A DNA stretch of 64,000 nucleotides from Ligula intestinalis (taxonomy: Eukaryota; Platyhelminthes; Cestoda; Diphyllobothriidea; Diphyllobothriidae): contig JAYGXS010000005.1 in NCBI GenBank assembly GCA_036362985.1, positions 27,127,969-27,191,968 of the forward strand, given 5' to 3'. Shown piece after piece: positions 44,758-54,980 of the stretch. The notes under the pieces are model-generated. The model worked only from the letters and a program-made list of their open reading frames with translations. It ran no database searches and had not been told where the DNA came from. Each line of letters begins with the position of its first letter. Position 1 is the first letter of the stretch. The position numbers and the translations under genes are program-made.

Positions 44758-44969
44758 ATGTCAAAAATGTACTGCATTAAATTTCTTTTTTTCCAAACTA
44801 TGCATTTTCTTTAAAAGGTATTTCTTGGGATGGCTGCTGCTGGGATATTCGTGCACGTCAGCCAGACATACAGATATCTGATATTAGTTTGGTCTAGTCT
44901 ACTTTGTACAGCTGGATGTGTTGGGATGATCAAGCACGTCAGAAAGACAGAAAGACAATACGAGGTCAC
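44758..44969. other. Unique spacer between satellite array 1 and block 1
   Basis: About 210 bp that has no counterpart in the second copy, where the satellite touches the duplication block directly. It includes two ctggatgtgttgggatgatc/ctgctgctgggatattcgtg-like halves followed by cacgtcag, a short direct repeat. Confidence 0.5.
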
Positions 44970-44999
44970 GTGAGGCCAGACCGGCGAATACGGAGAATG

Positions 45000-46596
45000 G
45001 GCCAATTCTCCCGAACTTCAAAGGGCGGACTAGGCTAGGACAAATAAGCCACGCGAAGTCAGACTGTCCTTAGAAGACATTAACGGTGTTGACACAAGAA
45101 CAAACTCGACCACAGCAGCTGCCTTCAGGTTTGTAGGGATTAAATAGTGTTTATGGAGCAAATTCACCTAATTTTTTTTGTCGGGGCTCGTTTCTGTTCT
45201 GCTTGTCCGAAATCTTCTGGTATAATAACCGTACGTTTGAAAAAAAATATGGTTTTGGATCAGGAATCCCCAAAAGGATGCATTCCGCATATGAAATACA
45301 GAGTTCCTGGAAATATTGTGGTAGCTAATGCAATGTTAGTGTGTTCAAGTGATGAAGTTTACCTATAATCAAGGAGTGTCACCTATACAGACTACCAAAT
45401 TGGCTTTCAAAACAAGGCGTTTGTATAAGAAAGCCCCGCATTAGTAACACATCTGGTTATGCGCAGTATCTGGAGACATGTATTTTATCCTTACATTTTT
45501 ACCAACCATTCAAAACACGAAGCAATTTCTATGTTCGATCGACTGTTATGCTGACCACACTGCTTAAATTAAGCCTGGCAATAAAAACAACGCTAAAATT
45601 AAACCCACCTCATAATTAGCTGCATGTTGGCAGTTGTATTGTAGACGCCTTTTGAACATGTGGCATAAACACTAACTTTACAAACTAAGCTGCCAAACGT
45701 CGAATGAATGTCGGGCTTGCCAACGAGTTTAGTTGAAAACCAAGTACCCAAGATAATGCAGGGACAATTGGTAACCTACTGCTCCAGAGCAGTCAAAATA
45801 TGACGAGTACGGTTCCCGGTAGTGGTGGGTAAATTCAACCTCTACCTCAAAGAATGTGTCGCACTGCGAGAACTTCGACATAGGCTCAGAAGTCATGGTT
45901 CATGTTTAAAAACCTTAAGTTCGTGACTTAGGAAACCGCTGACGATATGGTCGATTTTGCTGTTTCCATAATTCTGAAAAATAAGAAGTGGAACACACTC
46001 ATAGTGTCTGCTTTCATTAGCGTAACAATAAATAAACTTACAATAAACACTTGCGATTACTGGTCTGTACCCGTTATGCTCTCAAAAAAAGGCCACGAAT
46101 TCGTATATAATCAATTGCGTTCGAAAGAAACGCGAGGGCATATATTTTTTAATGCGATTTGGGAGTTCCAGTGACAACCGCTTTGAGCCTAGACATTTGT
46201 GGTCAGTGTTACCGGCATGATTAGTTCGATTGTGTCAAATCAGATTATCTGATATGCAAATGTTAGTTTACGAAATTTTGTTCCTAGTTGCTGGTTGCTG
46301 TACGGTGACGCTTGTGACGGCAACCAACGCTTTGCAGCGCCACGTAGATACTATTTTGGCGGGTCTACGTAAACATATGTTTTCGCGAATTCGTTTGCAA
46401 AATACGCATTATAGCGAGCCCTTTGTGGGTGATACCATTTTAATCACCAGCAATTGTGTGCGTCACTTTTCTTGTATTGGTCCGCTTGCTTAAACAATAT
46501 TTTGCTTATAACAGTCTGCTAGTCTTTTGATGCACAAGAGCAACTTGCTAGAGCAACCCACACTTCCAGCATTTTATTTTCAACAAGCAATCTGAA
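45000..46596 (+). promoter_or_regulatory. Upstream region of protease B
   Basis: Conserved with 53330-54925 upstream of protease C. A TATA-like cttataac lies at 46503-46510, about 90 bp before the ATG, and is kept in copy C at about 54833. No other control site can be named. The short open frames at 45147, 45947 and 46230 are not kept in copy C. Confidence 0.3.
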
Positions 46597-46651
46597 ATGT
46601 GGCTTACAGTGGCTATGCTTGTAACATCCGCCATTTCGCTCGCTATACGAG
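46597..46651 (+). CDS. Protease B exon 1 (signal peptide)
   Basis: ATG at 46597; 18 codons plus one base; donor G|gtatgg. Hydrophobic core LTVAMLVTSAISLA. Matches exon 1 of copy C except for three bases, two of them replacements. Confidence 0.75.
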
Positions 46652-49629
46652 GTATGGGATACATTACCGTTATCCAATTTATATCTTTATCTTACTGGCA
46701 GCGTAACATAAATTAAAGTGATCTCTGTAAAAATGCATTGCCTCTTTATTTGTATGATTTAATTAATACTTTTGGAAAGAATCAGTTGATTTTATTTTCC
46801 CTCCAGCTGAGAAATGCGGAAAACGGATGTCAATAATATCGCCGCCTCTACCCTATGACGGATCAAAGACCGAAGCCACACCCAATAGTTGGCCTTGGCA
46901 TGTAAGTAGGCGCGAACCCAGTTTCTTTAAAAATTATCCCTGATTTTCACTAGTGAAGTGTTTATTTAATTTAAAAGAGCAATTGAATCTGAGTTGAACA
47001 GAGAGTGTAACTTAACCATACCTCACCAGTTCCCATATGCTAATATAAGTTGAACATGATGTGCCGTTAATGGGGCATTATATTTTACCTAACAAAATTC
47101 TTTATTTTTTATCCCGGTGTGACTGGCTAGTTGTAGCTCAAATTATAATTTTCTAAACAGTATTACGCATTGGCAAACTTTCCTCTCTATTGCGTATAGC
47201 ATGCTATCATTAGGAAGTATTCATTAATATTCAGTTGTCACCGAAAATCACGAAAATGGCCGACAAACGCGGAAGATTTATACTCTTTCGTTAATGAGCA
47301 TTGACTCACGCTGTGATAATGATTATCGTGTCGTATATTCTGATGTCATTTCAATCGCGATATAATAAGCTCTTTCTAACGAGCTTCGTTTGGACCATTT
47401 GCAAAACGATTCTTATGTAAAAACTTACTACCTATGTTGTATGCCTTTTTATCACTTATTTTAACTGCCTTTATAAATTCAAATATATGTTACAGAAAAA
47501 TGCACAACAAATTATGTTTTGTACTTGATTGAGAGCAAATTACGATTTTTGTAACTTTTAAACGTAATTCAGGGGTATCATTCGGTTTTAAAATGTTGCT
47601 TATCATGATCTTTTTTTACAATGTTGAGGTGTTTATTCATAGAACATATAATCGGTTAAGTTTTAAATGCTGCCTATACTGCATAACTAATGTTCACATC
47701 TTGTGTAATGTTTTATGAAAACTGTGGAATTTTTTCCTCAAACTGCAGAGAAACACAGAGCTCAGTTTTAAACATTGAATTGAACGGTTACAATCAGTAG
47801 GTTAGACATATGTTAAACGGAAGGATGCTTTTTTCTTTAAGTGTTACATTTAAAGTGGGCATAATTTGATATCAAACAAGTACAAGAAATATGTTTTCGC
47901 TCAGTCAAAATCAATGAAAAGAGGCACACAGTATATGTAGCCAGTTTTTACATTTGAAAGATTTTGCTAGTGGTCATAACGAAGCTTGGTAAACAGCCTG
48001 CATCCTATCATGACTGAAAAAAAAAGCAGAATAGAGCACAGGATTATCAGCATCAGAACCTAAGACAATGCCAAATAGCGATATTTCGAATTTTTCGGCA
48101 CCTTGCGTGATTTTTGGTGACTACTGTTCTACTACGTAATCACATCCCGATCTGTTTCAGAAGGTTTCCATCCTGGTTGATGAGCGTTACTAAATCTTAG
48201 AACGTTACATGGCAATTCGCCTTGTAACGTACGCTTAGGAGATGGCAAAACACGCAAAGGCGTATCAACTAGGATGACACGACTTCAAACAAGATCGATT
48301 TCTGAGTACCTATAGCTTTATACTCGCGATCAAATACCAGTAAGTCGGCGAATTCGTGGTTCAATACTTAGGGCGTTTGCCTCAGAAACGTGGGTTTGAA
48401 ACTATAGTGTGGCAGCAACTTCGGCGTCCACACTTAAGTTGGGTATCGCTAGCTCATGACGGTTAATAAGTCAGGAATAGCTATTCCAACGTCTTTTTCT
48501 TTGCTTGTACTTCTTGAAATTAATTTATATGCTGGTAACGCAAATACTGAAAAGGCATACACTGTGGTAAAAGTAAAACATATACCTTACCATCGTCGCC
48601 AAGTGGTGTAACTGTGACAGCTGTCATATCACCGACTTATTACGCCCTTTTTGAAGGTAGAAGCTAAAAAAACAGCGTAAAATTGGAAGCCACCCACATG
48701 AGTTGCTGTCTCAGGTGGCAGTGGCCGCGGGGCAAGACTGCCTCCTCTCATACCCGACAATGTCTGAAAGTTTCCCTCGGTCCATATGCAACACCCTTTG
48801 TGAAATTTGACAGTCGTTTATAAGGGATTGTGAAGCTAGTCCAAGTGTTGCATAATTGGTGCGTTTGATTTTCTCGGCGTTGTCGCGTGTAGAGGTCCCC
48901 TGCTACGTAGCCACAGGATTGCGCGTTCAAGTGTCTTTGGAGTAAATGCGATTTGTTTGGGATGCGCGTGTGTCCACCTGCGTGCTTACCTGCGTATGCT
49001 AGTGAATATTCGTCCGGCGGTTAAAGGTCATCGAGTGGAGACTGGCAAAGGGAAACTAATGACTTCGACGCCATTCACCATGAAACGTAGACCACTATTG
49101 ACTGTCGGCCACAGAAGTGACTTGTCAGGACAGCCTACAAGCAATCGGTTACCCTGGGCTTCTTAATAACACAGCTAACACATTTTCTGCATTAATTTTT
49201 CCAGAAAAAACCATTACATGAACTCATCCAATAAATAATATCAACACAAAGTGGACGGATACAGAATTGACCCACTGAATATGCTCTTTTTTTCCTTTAA
49301 ATAGGTAGGATTGTATTACTCAGCATTTGGTGCATATCCATATTGCGGAGGAACCTTGATTTCGCCCACCTGGATTTTGACCGCCGCACACTGTTTCCGT
49401 CATATGTTTACGTGCAACAACATTCCAATTGGAATCCCGTTTGCGATTGAAAAATTTGCAAACGAAATGCTGGCCGTTAAGGTAGGATCTCAAAACATTA
49501 AGAGTGACCACCCTCGGGCATACAATATCCTGGTCAAACACGTGATTATACATCCATTATACCAAATGCTTGGACCAAATGAAGACGCCGACTTTGCGAT
49601 GTTGAAGTTGACACGTAAAGTTAAACGAT
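46597..49629 (+). CDS. S1 serine protease copy B, 5' half only (exons 1-3)
   Basis: Exon 1 is 46597-46651, exon 2 is 46809-46901 and exon 3 is 49305-49629, with GT-AG borders and phases 1, 0 and 1, the same as copy C. They encode a signal peptide (MWLTVAMLVTSAISLAIR), a propeptide-like part with CGKR, SWPWHVG, CGGTLISPTWILTAAHC (His57) and DADFAMLKL (Asp102). The exons with Asp194-Ser195 are not found: about 2 kb after exon 3 the block ends in satellite DNA and a gap. All three exons stay open, and their differences from copy C are nearly all replacements, so selection acted on them. It is either a truncated gene, incomplete because of the gap, or a 5' cassette spliced to the exons of copy C. 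Confidence 0.75.
46809..46901 (+). CDS. Protease B exon 2 (N-terminal/activation region)
   Basis: Acceptor CCTCCAG, donor CAT|gtaagt. Encodes AEKCGKRMSIISPPLPYDG and then SKTEATPNSWPWH. The Cys would bond with the ACLP cysteine of exon 4. No R-IVGG activation site is present at the usual distance before SWPW. Confidence 0.75.
48345..48480 (+). repeat. SINE S2 in intron 2 of protease B
   Basis: A-box-like tggttcaatacttagg, an anticodon-arm-like hairpin cgttt-gcctcag-aaacg, a B-box-like gggtttgaaac and the S2 tail with ttgggtatcgctagc. The same SINE lies at 56743-56878. Confidence 0.55.
48690..49110 (+). repeat. Dispersed repeat R1, copy 2
   Basis: Similar to 8070-8500 and almost identical to 57090-57505, the duplicated copy. 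An open frame within it (48957-49166) is conserved in the duplicate only because the DNA is. Confidence 0.45.
49305..49629 (+). CDS. Protease B exon 3 (His57 and Asp102)
   Basis: Acceptor AAATAG, 108 codons plus one base, donor GAT|gtacgt. The AAHC and DADFAMLKL motifs are intact. Compared with exon 3 of copy C, I count 30 substitutions, 29 of them replacements at 24 residues; the last 18 or so codons around Asp102 are identical. Confidence 0.85.
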
Positions 49630-49811
49630 GTACGTCAGTTGTTTGTTTATTTGTGTGCATAAATCAGCATATGCCATTTTCTGCAAGGTTTCTTGCTGTG
49701 AACGCCACTTACGCATGCGATATCATTTAAAAAATTTGAATTGTAAGCGAACTTAGAAAACTGCTTGCTTTGTCAACACAACTGTACGTGCGAGTTCCAG
49801 TAAACAGTTTA

Positions 49812-49846
49812 AGAGAAGAAGAAGAAGTAGAAAAAGAAGAAGAAAT
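49812..49846 (+). repeat. (GAA)n microsatellite in intron 3 of protease B
   Basis: About 35 bp of interrupted AGA/GAA triplets. The equivalent site in copy C (58206-58300) is expanded to about 95 bp. Confidence 0.85.
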
Positions 49847-49875
49847 ACGACCACCAGAACAAGATATTTGTTTTT

Positions 49876-49920
49876 CTGACGTTTCGAAATTCGGTTGGGA
49901 ATATTTAGTCATCGGTAATG
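49876..49920 (-). ncRNA. Degenerate hammerhead end
   Basis: Minus strand: CCGAUGA at the 5' core position, AAAU...AUUU stem II, then UCGAAACGUC and AGA. U4 is C; the 3' core is intact. Its duplicate is at 58334-58378. Confidence 0.45.
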
Positions 49921-50597
49921 GTAGGTAAGTCTGAGTCATGCGCAGTAATGGGTAAAACATGCACTGATTGCACAGTATTCATCGTGCGTAGCGGTCATCC
50001 GCGTGCGTACTATAATTATTCATTATTGTAGCCACCGTCTGGGTTTTTATTGGTGCGCAGATGACTGGACTTTTCGCGTTATATTCATTAATGGTCGCGA
50101 TCTTCTTTTCAGTCGGTGGTTGGTAAATGCGTGACAATTGTGGTCGCGGTCGCCCGAGTTGTTGCTGAGCCTGGCCCTTTCTACTGACTGATTCCCTTGC
50201 TTAGGCAATTTCTCAGTACGCAGTAGGGAAACGCCAAACGCCGCGTGAGCCGCGAGCTGCCCAAGTCCTGGCCCCCAGCTCGAAGATCATCAACAAACGC
50301 AACGATTTGGCGTTCCCATAGTACGGACTGAGACATTGTCTGAGCAAGAGAATCAGGCACGTGGATAGGGACAGACCCAGCAACAACTCTGACGACAGCG
50401 AGAATAATTGTCAAGCGATTGCCAAGCCCGCTTCCGACACGAATATGGAACTCGCGACAATTAGTGAGTCGAACGCGAATTGACATGTCCTTACCGCAAG
50501 GACTGCAAGGATCGATTGTAAAATGACGCACACAGATGGACACTAGGCACTTTAAAAACCGTTCGATTTGTGCATGTTTCACCTCTATCTACCCAGA

Positions 50598-50635
50598 CTA
50601 TGATTAAGGCTTCCTGGTGCAATCCGAAACGTCTC
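50598..50635 (+). ncRNA. Degenerate hammerhead end
   Basis: CUAUGAUUA at the 5' core position, a stem II ending in AAUCC, then GAAACGUCUCG. In the duplicate (59055-59092) stem II is the perfect GGAUU/AAUCC, so this copy carries further decay. Confidence 0.4.
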
Positions 50636-50640
50636 GAAAA

Positions 50641-51450
50641 TGACACTCTTCTCCCATTGGTCGTATATTATTATTCTGAACTGCTTGCCTTGTCATCGAC
50701 GGGAAATTTACACATTTCCTTGGTTTTATAAATGCACCATTTGATAAATGAAAACAACTTTATTTTTTTTCAACGCGCATCATGCAATACTAATAATTAT
50801 ATATTTTGGCTCATTGGCCCCGAAATTGGTTATCACAGCTGGTGTGATCAGCTGTATGAACAACAGAATTGAGCAGCATCTTGTACAAATTAAGTAATAT
50901 CGATTTACAACAGGCAGTCATGTCAAACGTTAGTCAACTATATTTGGCATATATGGTGCAACACAATATTTGTGCTAATATGAAGTTAGAATGCTATGAT
51001 GCAATAAGATGGGATGGCGATATTGATGAGCACATTTGATGATGTTGAACATAACTTGTCATGAAGGACACCCTAAATTATAAAATCGTTAAAAACGTGC
51101 GTTCTGACTGTTAGCAAAAAAAATATATTATACAAACTGGCTACTTGTGAAGTATGCCTTTTTTATATTGATTTTGACTGTTTTTATAAATTCAAACATA
51201 TCAATTTTTTGCCCTTTGTCGAAATCTTGCGTGATCCATGGTGTCCTCTGTGTATGTCACAAGAACGTCAGCGAAATGTCGGAGATGCGATCCAGCGGAC
51301 TGCAGAATACGCCGATTAGCTGGCGAAAACATAAGAAAATCCTCAGAAGAGAGCTCCAAATCCAAGACCTCCAATGAAAATAAAATTTGAAGCGGTATAT
51401 AATGAAAGGCTAGTCTTTAAACAACGAGATGATATGACTAATAGCGTAAA
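50641..51450 (+). other. Remainder of block 1 intron-3-equivalent sequence
   Basis: Collinear with 59100-59909. It contains a 76-codon frame (51147-51377) that stays open in copy C but lacks an ATG start and a known motif. No exon 4 equivalent is found. Confidence 0.5.
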
Positions 51451-51628
51451 TACAGGGTGTCCGATAAAAGTGTAAACACAATTTAAATCATTGTTAACTT
51501 GGTGTCCATCATCACTTTATTATTTCAAAAAGGAAAAAAATACTAAAATGTTTTATTTTATATTGTTTACTGCATTTTGACTATTTCAACGGTGGTTCAA
51601 TGAAAAGAAGCCTCTAAACCTAAATGTG
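51451..51628 (+). mobile_element. Truncated mariner-type MITE
   Basis: TA followed by CAGGGTGTCCGATAAAAGTG, the left terminal repeat also found at 59910 in copy C. The right terminal repeat is missing: after agcctctaaacc the sequence switches to tRNA-derived satellite. Confidence 0.7.
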
Positions 51629-51830
51629 GGTTCAAATCCCGCCGAATGCCGCGCGTTTTTCCACAAATGGGTCAACCAAATTAACTCAATTTGCCAAAAC
51701 CAACTTAATAATTACGTTCATTTTGTAGTCATTCTGGTTGATTCTAGATGATTGCTTAGGAAATCCTCCTTGAGCAGTCAATTTGCTGTCCCGTATTTGT
51801 GAAATTCATGTGACCGGCATGATTGGGCGG
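51629..51830 (+). repeat. tRNA-derived satellite, partial beta/gamma unit at the gap
   Basis: From tgtgggttcaaatcccgcc onward this matches the beta unit of the 61.7-64-kb array from its B box (62217), then the start of a gamma unit (gaccggcatgattgggcgg). It runs into the 100-N gap. Confidence 0.8.
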
Positions 51831-51930
51831 NNNNNNNNNNNNNNNNNNNNNNNNNNNNNNNNNNNNNNNNNNNNNNNNNNNNNNNNNNNNNNNNNNNNNN
51901 NNNNNNNNNNNNNNNNNNNNNNNNNNNNNN
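51831..51930. other. Assembly gap (100 N)
   Basis: A gap of conventional size, so the true length is unknown. It lies between the tRNA-derived satellite and hammerhead satellite array 2, and could hide the missing exons of protease B or any amount of satellite. Confidence 0.95.
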
Positions 51931-53275
51931 ATTAAATCATCCAGAGATTAAAAACTGGACTTTGAAAACCGGTATATCAATCAGAAAGCATATAGGAATG
52001 CTGGGGTGACGCATTTATGAGCCGGACCCCTCGCAGCTGTGTCATGCAGCGGCAGAATACCGGTGAAACACGTGTTTGGGCCTTTTAGGAAGTACCTAAG
52101 CTGTTACTATCTAAGTTACATTGACGATTTCTACAACTGAGGAATGCCTGAAGGCAGCATGTGTATATGTTAGAGGGGTTAACGGGTTTCATCACACAAA
52201 TATACAATTACCAATTCAGTTAACGCATATAGACATTTCATATACTGATATGTACCGCGATCAGAAATTTATTTCTCCAGAGATTAAAAAGCTTGACTTT
52301 AAAAACCCGTTTATCAATCAGAAAGCAGATAGAAAAGCTGAAGTGACTCAATTATGAGCCGGACGCCTGGCAGCTGTGTCATGCAGCGGCAGAATACTGG
52401 CGAAACACTTGTTTTGGGCCTTTTAGCAAGTACGTACGCTGTTACTATGGTAAGTTACAACGTCGATTTATACTACTGAGGAATGTATGAAGGCAGCATG
52501 TGCATATATTACAGGGGTTGATGTCTTTCAAAAGAAATATACACTTACAATTTCAGTGTACGCGTTTAGGCATTACATATACTGATACATAACTCAATCA
52601 GAAATTAAATCATCCAGAGATTAAAATGCTGAACTCTCAAAACCGGTATATCAATCAGAGAGCAGATAGGAATGCTGGGGTGACCCACTGATGAGCCTGA
52701 CCCCTCACAGCTGTGCCAATAAGCGGAAGAATACAGGCAAAACACGTGTTTGGGCCTTTAGCAAGTACATACGCTGTTATTATGGTAAGCTGCAACGTCG
52801 ATTTATACTACTGAGGAATGCCTTAATGCATCATGTGCATATGTTACAGGGGTTGACGGGGTTCAACAAAAATATATACTTACAATTTCAGTGTACGCAT
52901 TTGGACATTGAATATACTGATATATAACGCAATCGTGAATTAAATTCTCCAGAGATTATAAAGCTGAACTTTCAAAACCGGTATATCAATCTGAAAGCAG
53001 ATAGGAATGCTTGGGTGACCCACTGATGAGCCGGACTCCTCACAGCTGTGTCTAGCAGCGGCAGAATTCTGGCAAAACCTGTGTCTGGGCCTTTTTGCAA
53101 GTACCAAGCATGTTAGTATGGTAAGTGGCAAAGTCAATTTATACTACTTGGGACTGTCCTGTGGCAGCAGGTCTATATTTCATTGGCATTGACGGGTTTC
53201 AACACAAATATACACTTACCATATCGGTCTACGCCTTTAGACGTTATATATACTGATATATACCGCGATCATTAG
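51931..53275 (+). repeat. 333-bp hammerhead satellite, array 2 (4 monomers)
   Basis: Monomers start near 51931, 52257, 52597 and 52930. They form a subfamily distinct from array 1 (catccagagattaaaa, aggaatgctggggtgaccca), while the last half-monomer (53110-53275) is of the array 1 type. Same hammerhead consensus. The array ends at ccgcgatcattagg, directly on duplication block 2. Confidence 0.85.
52683..52754 (+). ncRNA. Satellite hammerhead, best monomer of array 2
   Basis: Stem I CCCA/UGGG, intact CUGAUGA, perfect stem II GCCUG/CAGGC, then AAAAC (G12 to A), ACGUGU and cleavage base U. Only one core base differs from the consensus. The compensated stem II (CUG/CAG instead of CGG/CCG) argues that pairing was maintained. 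Confidence 0.65.
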
Positions 53276-53282
53276 GTCAGTC

Positions 53283-54925
53283 CGGCAAATGCAGACAATG
53301 GGCCAGGTCACACGAACTTCAAAGGGCGGACTAGGCTCGGACAAATAAGGCAGTCAAAGTCAGACGGTCCTCGGAAATCATAAACGGTGTTGATACAAGA
53401 ACAAACTCGGCCACAGCAGCTGCCCTCCCTTTTGTAGGGATTAATTAGTGTTTATGAAGCCGACTGACCAATTTTTTTTCTCGGGGCTCGTTTCTTTTCT
53501 GCTTGTCCGAAATCTTCTGGTATCATTACCGTAATTTTGAAAAAAAAATGTGGTTTTAGATCAGGAAGCCCCAAAAGGGTGCATTACAGCATAAAAATAC
53601 AGAGTGGCTGGACATATTGTGGTAGCTTATGCAATGTGAGTGTGTTCAGGTGATTACGTTTACCTATAATCAAGGAGTCTCACCTATAGAGACTACCAAA
53701 TTGGCTTTCAAAGCAAGGCCTTTGTATAAGAAAGCCCCGCCTTAGTAGCTCATCTGGTTATGCGCAGAATCTGGAGACATGTATTCTATCCTTATATGTT
53801 TACCAACCATTAAAACACGAACAAATTTCCCATGTTCGATTGAATTTTGTGCTGAGCACACATCTCAACACAAGCCTGACAATACATACAACGCTAAACT
53901 TAAACCTACGTCCTTATTTAGCTGCAATTTGTTAGTTGTATTTTCGACGCTATTTGATCATGTGGCATAAACACGAACTTGACAAACTCAGCTACCAAAG
54001 TTCGAATGAATGTCAGGTTTGCCAACGAGTTTATTTGAGAACCAATAACCCAAGATAATGCAGGGACAGGCGGTAACCTACTGCTCCAGAGCAGTCAAAA
54101 TACGACGAGAACGGTTCCCGGTAGCGGTGGGTAAGTTCAACCCCTACCTCAAAGAATGTGTCGCATTGCGAGAAGTTGGACATAGGCTCAGTATTCATGC
54201 CTCATGTTTTTATACAACTTAGGTTACAGACTTAGGAAACCACTGACAGTATCGTCGATTTTGCTGTTTCCATAATACTGGAAAATTAGAAGTGGAACAC
54301 AGTCATAGTATTGTATCTGTTTTCATTAGCGTTACAATAAACAATATTACAATAAACAATTGCGATTACTGGTCTGCTCGCGTTATGCTCTTTAAGCAAT
54401 GCTTCGAATTCGTATATAATCAATTGCGGACGAAAGTCACGTGAGGGCGTATATTTCTAAATGTGATTTGAGAGTTCTTGTGAGCACCGCTTCGAGCACT
54501 GACATTTGCTAATAAAGTAACCCTAAGGTCAGTGTGTCCGGCATGCTTAGTGCGATTGAGTCAAATCAGATTAAGTGATATGCAAATATTAGTTTACGAA
54601 ATGTTGTTCCTGGTTGCTGGGAGCTGCGTTGTGAAGCTAGTGACGGCAACCAACGCTTTGCAGCGCCACGAAGATATTGTTTCTTGCGGCTCTACGTAAA
54701 CAGACATGTGCTCGCTGACTCCTTTGCCAAATACGCATTATAGCGAACCCTCGGTGGTAAATACAATTTTAATCACCAGCAATTGTATGCGTCACTGTAC
54801 TTGTATTGGTTCGCATGCTTAAACACTATTTTGCTTATAACGGTCTGCTAATCCGTTGATGCACAAAAGCAACTTGCTAGAGCAGCCCACACTCCCAGCA
54901 TTTGATTTTCAAAGAGCAATCTGAA
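53283..54925 (+). promoter_or_regulatory. Upstream region of protease C
   Basis: Homologous to 44970-46596 with about 10% differences and indels. The TATA-like cttataac is kept at about 54833-54840. No gene. Confidence 0.3.
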
Positions 54926-54980
54926 ATGTGGCTTACCGTGGCTATGCTTGTAACACCCGCCATTTGGCTCGCTATACGAG
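54926..54980 (+). CDS. Protease C exon 1 (signal peptide)
   Basis: ATG at 54926, donor G|gtatgg. The start was chosen because the hydrophobic leader follows at once and copy B has the same ATG. Confidence 0.8.

Larger units (their letters stand above)
46902..49304 (+). other. Protease B intron 2
   Basis: A 2.4-kb intron. It contains a SINE S2 (48345-48480) and dispersed repeat R1 (48690-49110), both also present in intron 2 of copy C, so they predate the duplication. Nothing else recognised. Confidence 0.7.
49850..50640. mobile_element. PLE fragment in intron 3 of protease B, opposed hammerhead ends
   Basis: A minus-oriented hammerhead-like end at 49876-49920 and a plus-oriented one at 50598-50635 bracket about 680 bp without recognisable RT or GIY-YIG. 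The pattern matches the other inverted-arm PLEs here. A 133-codon minus frame (50181-50582) crosses it but shows no PLE motif. Present in both duplication blocks, so it is older than the duplication. Confidence 0.5.
44970..51628 (+). repeat. Tandem segmental duplication, block 1 (protease B)
   Basis: Aligns collinearly with 53283-60072: cgaacttcaaagggcggact at 45014 and 53318, exon 1 at 46597 and 54926, exon 3 at 49305 and 57701, and the MITE left end at 51451 and 59910. Divergence by eye is about 4% in much of intron 2 and early intron 3 and about 10% upstream of exon 1. The block ends inside the mariner MITE. Confidence 0.9.

Noticed and set aside
48957..49166. 69-codon frame kept at 57354-57563
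   Set aside because: Lies inside dispersed repeat R1 in an intron; not open in the third copy at 8070-8500.
50181..50582. 133-codon minus frame, 157 codons in the duplicate at 58567-59040
   Set aside because: Sits inside a PLE fragment bracketed by hammerhead ends. No RT or GIY-YIG motif is visible, and its length differs between duplicates because of the stop position.
51147..51377. 76-codon frame kept in both duplicates (also 59627-59836) with a hydrophobic start
   Set aside because: No ATG at the start of the frame, no splice context and no motif; conservation is explained by the recent duplication.
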